From contig CM026424.1 of assembly GCA_014871385.1 (NCBI GenBank), forward strand, positions 5,100,064 to 5,164,063: DNA of 64,000 nucleotides. The letters are read 5' to 3'. The DNA comes from Ceratodon purpureus (taxonomy: Eukaryota > Streptophyta > Bryopsida > Pseudoditrichales > Ditrichaceae). Both the position numbers and the translations under genes were made by a program. Of the stretch, positions 61,021-64,000 are shown piece after piece (position 1 is the stretch's first letter; every line of letters starts with the position of its first letter). Under the pieces are notes generated by a model. It worked only from the letters and a program-made list of their open reading frames with translations, ran no database searches and was not told the origin of the DNA.

Positions 61021-64000
61021 ACTAAAAAAATTATTTGTATTTTTTTTATAATTTTGGGTTTTGACTATGGAGGATCTAATGTTTCGGGTAATGGTTGGTG
61101 GTTTTCTATTCTTTTTTTGTGGAGAAGAATAGACATGGCATATTGTATGGCAATAGTGTTTATGTTTTTAAAGGTGTTTTTGATGGTAGTCAAAGGTATT
61201 TTGAAATTGTCTACAAGTAGTTTCATTGATGGAATGTGTGTGGTAGCTCTGGCGCCTGCTGTGATGACAATAAGGGGGTCAACTTTCCATCCTCTAGCGG
61301 TAATACTGGCAATTAGTGGATTGTATTTGTTGGTTTTAGCTACAAATGTTTCTGGTGAGAATCTGTCATTGCAGTATGTGAATTCAATGAAATTGTATGG
61401 TAAGATTGGGGTTTATTTCTGTAGGGGGATCGCTTTGGTATGGTAAACCTTTAACGCAAAGAATGTTTGGTCTAAATCTAGAGTTACAATGACATCTTTG
61501 TGTGCCACATGTGCATGGAAATAACCAATTGGGAACGGTATTTTTTGAGGGTTTATCATTGAAGGTGCCCGCGTTCATTAGAATAAAACAACGAGATTTT
61601 TCGGATGAAACTAGTAATTTTCTAATTTCCCATACTGCTTTGTTGTGTCTTTTTACTCGGAGGGAGTGTATATGTTGTTGTTGGCATGTGAGTAGTCCAT
61701 GTAGCCATGTATCCGGTTCACGTGAGTTGCAAATGGGACATATGATAGATGGAAATCTTTCTCTTCCAAAAAACATTTGTTTTCTAGCTTGGCCCATGTA
61801 AGTTTCCATAAGGAATTTTATGAGGCATGATTTTTGTTTGTCAGTGATGGCTGGATTTTCCCAAAATTCGTTAGAAAGTTCATTATCTATGTCTGCATTT
61901 CCCGTCCATTTGCAAATGTTGGGGGTTTGTATGGCCATGATTTCTAGATTGCTTTCTCTGTCATATTTTTTGATTTGTTTTTCTAGAGTTCTGACTGGTC
62001 CTTTATCTGGAACATCTATTCTCGAAGGCCAGTTATCTTTTTGGAAGTAGAACAGAGTGGCATGGGTATGTTTATATGAGTGTAGGGCTTTTCTATGTGC
62101 TAGCTTTAGGCCTTGTTTTGCTAAGTAATCTGCTTCTTCGTTGCCGTCAATGTTGATGTGTGCTCTAACTCTGTATAGTGAAATTGGTTGTGTTCTTTGT
62201 TGGAGTAGTTCTACTATGGAGGCAAGTGTGGTTTGATCGGGGTGACTATTATGTAGTGTGGGATGTTTTATTTGTGTATTAAGTAAGTATACTACATTTA
62301 GATAGTCGGTAAATATATATGCTGGTTCGTTGGGGAATTGTGTGTTGATAATTCTGAGTGTTTTGTGTACTGCCATCATTTCTGCACGTAGTATATTTTG
62401 GTGTCCGTGGAGTCTTTTGGGGATGTTGAGGCCTTTGGGGCTGTAAATACCATATCCAGCTCTTTCTCTCAGCCATTTACCGTCGCCAATTTCTTTTGAG
62501 AGTTTCAATGATCCATGTGCGTAATAACTGAATTGGGGGTGGAATTTTAGTGGTTTATTTGTTTGGTAATTTGGTAGTTGTGGGATAGGTGTTGAGTTAT
62601 TTGCGGGGGTGTTTGGATAATATAATTTGGACCATTTTTTACTGGGATTGACATGGGTGTTTAAGGGAGTCGGAGATGCAATTTGTGTGTGAATTTGTAA
62701 TATTTGGAGATTGTTAATTGTGTGAACGAGTTGATTCATTTGCTCGTAAGTACCTATGTTGTTGTTTTGGTGGTGGATACAGAGTATTCAGAGCGTAGAA
62801 AGTTCTTTTCTTTCGAGTTTAAGTTTGGGGGGAATTGTTGGCTCTTCATATATAATGGTGTCTGTAGCAAAATGGGCAATAATGTGTGTGTCCGGGAATG
62901 GGCCGGTGTAGGGGTTAAAATTTTGGTACCAGTTAGTATTGGGAGAGATGAGTATGGTGATAGTGTTTGGGTCATTTTTTGCCGCAAGGCGAGCCCAATG
63001 AATGGCTTGTTGTAAGTCGGTTTCATTGTGGGGATGAGCATAGCCAATTCCTTTCCATTTATGATCAAATGCTTTTCCTAGGGAGCCAAATATTATATCT
63101 TGTGAAAATGGTGAGTAAAATTGGGTAAATTGTGTAGGGCATGTAACCGGTGATGAAAAGTAAGATTGGTGGATGTTGAATGTTGCTATTAGTAGGTCTA
63201 GTATTTCATTTGGTATTGTATATTGAACACATTTAAGTGGATCATTTTTTGGAATACGATATTTATATCTTTGATATAGCCACACAATTTCGGTTTCAAA
63301 TGATTGGGTGGATGGCTCAAGGTCGTGTGGGGTATTTTTTGCATGTTGATATTGTTTCCATAGCCATAGTAGTATAGTTTTCGGGATGGTGATGAGGTGC
63401 ATGCCATTATCTTCGTATATATATGCGATGTCATGTTGTGTTTGGATAATGTTTGAGTCCGTTTCGATGTCATTTTCTGGGTTGCATTCATTAATAGAGA
63501 CATGTGCTAGTGGAATAATTGTGGCCGGAGTAACGTATCTTGTGTCTTTTTATTGTTCTATGGAGAAGTGTTTTTCGATGATGTTTAAAAAGTGTTTATG
63601 TTGTTGTTTAGTGTAGTATTGGATAAGTAATTCAGTATTGTGGAGACAAGTGTTAGTGTCACTCCAAGGGAAAAGTTCGCTTTGACTACGCCATTTGTTG
63701 TATGTGTTATTATTTGGCGTGGTCCATTGGCATAGATATGTTGTATCTTTATAGTTTATTCCATTTGGATCTTTGATTTTACGTTGTTTGTGGTTTAGTA
63801 TTGTGTGTATGGAGAATTGTCTTGGATGTTTAAGCATATTGTTGGGAGGATGAGGAAGTTCGGGAACAGGAGGGTGGGGAGGGTGTATTGGGGGGTTCAG
63901 TTGTTGTGGTAGAATGTTGTGGTTTAATAATATGTAATCATTTTTTTAGAGTTCTTGGGGGGAAGTGGAATTGGAATCGGCATGGTATTTGGCATCTTTG
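61021..64000 (-). mobile_element. 3' part of a broken non-LTR-like retroelement with chromo-like, MTase-like and RNase H regions
   Basis: Read on the minus strand from the window end. A chromodomain-like block (HTILNHKQRKIKDP ... TYLCQWTTPNNNTYNKW) lies at about 63.84-63.55 kb. A block reading QSFETEIVWLYQRYKYRIPK, then YFSSPVTC..QF.QFYSPF, then IFGSLGKAFDHKWKGIGYAH at about 63.3-62.8 kb resembles Dam/PCIF1-type adenine methyltransferases in layout. RNase H follows at about 62.6-62.1 kb (FTDYLNVVYLL; RAHINIDGNEEADYLAKQG). Then comes a CPIC...HGLLTC zinc-binding region near 61.75 kb and a conserved C-terminal block (RGWKVDPLIVITAGAR) ending near 61.07 kb. The reverse transcriptase would lie beyond the window. 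RNase H placed late and no visible LTR favour a LINE-type element, though I cannot exclude other retroelements. It is broken, with about three or four interruptions in what is visible. Confidence 0.6.

Overview
The window is nuclear DNA of a land plant. The signs are a light-harvesting gene with plastid transit peptide and GT-AG introns, an RD19-type papain-like protease, CACTA (En/Spm) and PIF/Harbinger transposons, and plant telomere-type CCCTAAA repeats. A seed-free plant (bryophyte, lycophyte or fern) is my best guess, from the form of the Lhca1 protein, a piggyBac element, and a chromo-like/RNase H retroelement. No species can be fixed from the sequence alone.

Layout. 1-11 kb: decayed PIF/Harbinger transposase, arrays of GACTA...TAGTC near-palindromes, short tandem repeats, and spliced remnants of a possible host gene on the minus strand (5.7-7.2 kb). 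11.2-12.6 kb: intact three-exon Lhca1 gene (minus, 246 aa). 12.6-19.3 kb: gene-poor, with a long hairpin and a decayed retroelement fragment. 19,334-42,397: one 23-kb CACTA transposon with 15-bp perfect terminal inverted repeats, flanked by the 3-bp duplication ACC. It carries a Tnp2 transposase gene (minus), a divergently transcribed TNPA-like gene (plus), and two further minus-strand genes of unknown role. 42.4-46.7 kb: intergenic, with one copy of a dispersed tRNA-like repeat. 46.7-50.4 kb: six-exon coiled-coil protein gene (plus, 383 aa). 52.3-54.3 kb: four-exon papain-like cysteine protease gene (plus, 371 aa). 55,005-60,106: a piggyBac element with TTAA on both sides and matching terminal repeats; its transposase frame is interrupted by five nonsense codons. 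60.1-61.0 kb: repeats, including a second copy of the tRNA-like repeat. 61.0-64.0 kb: 3' part of a broken non-LTR-like retroelement (minus) with chromo-like, methyltransferase-like, RNase H and zinc-knuckle regions, running off the window end.

Only three host genes look intact: Lhca1 (photosystem I antenna), the coiled-coil protein, and the vacuolar or secreted protease. They are separate transcription units with no evident common pathway. The rest is transposon sequence of several ages. The CACTA and piggyBac elements have the clearest boundaries and are the most informative objects here.
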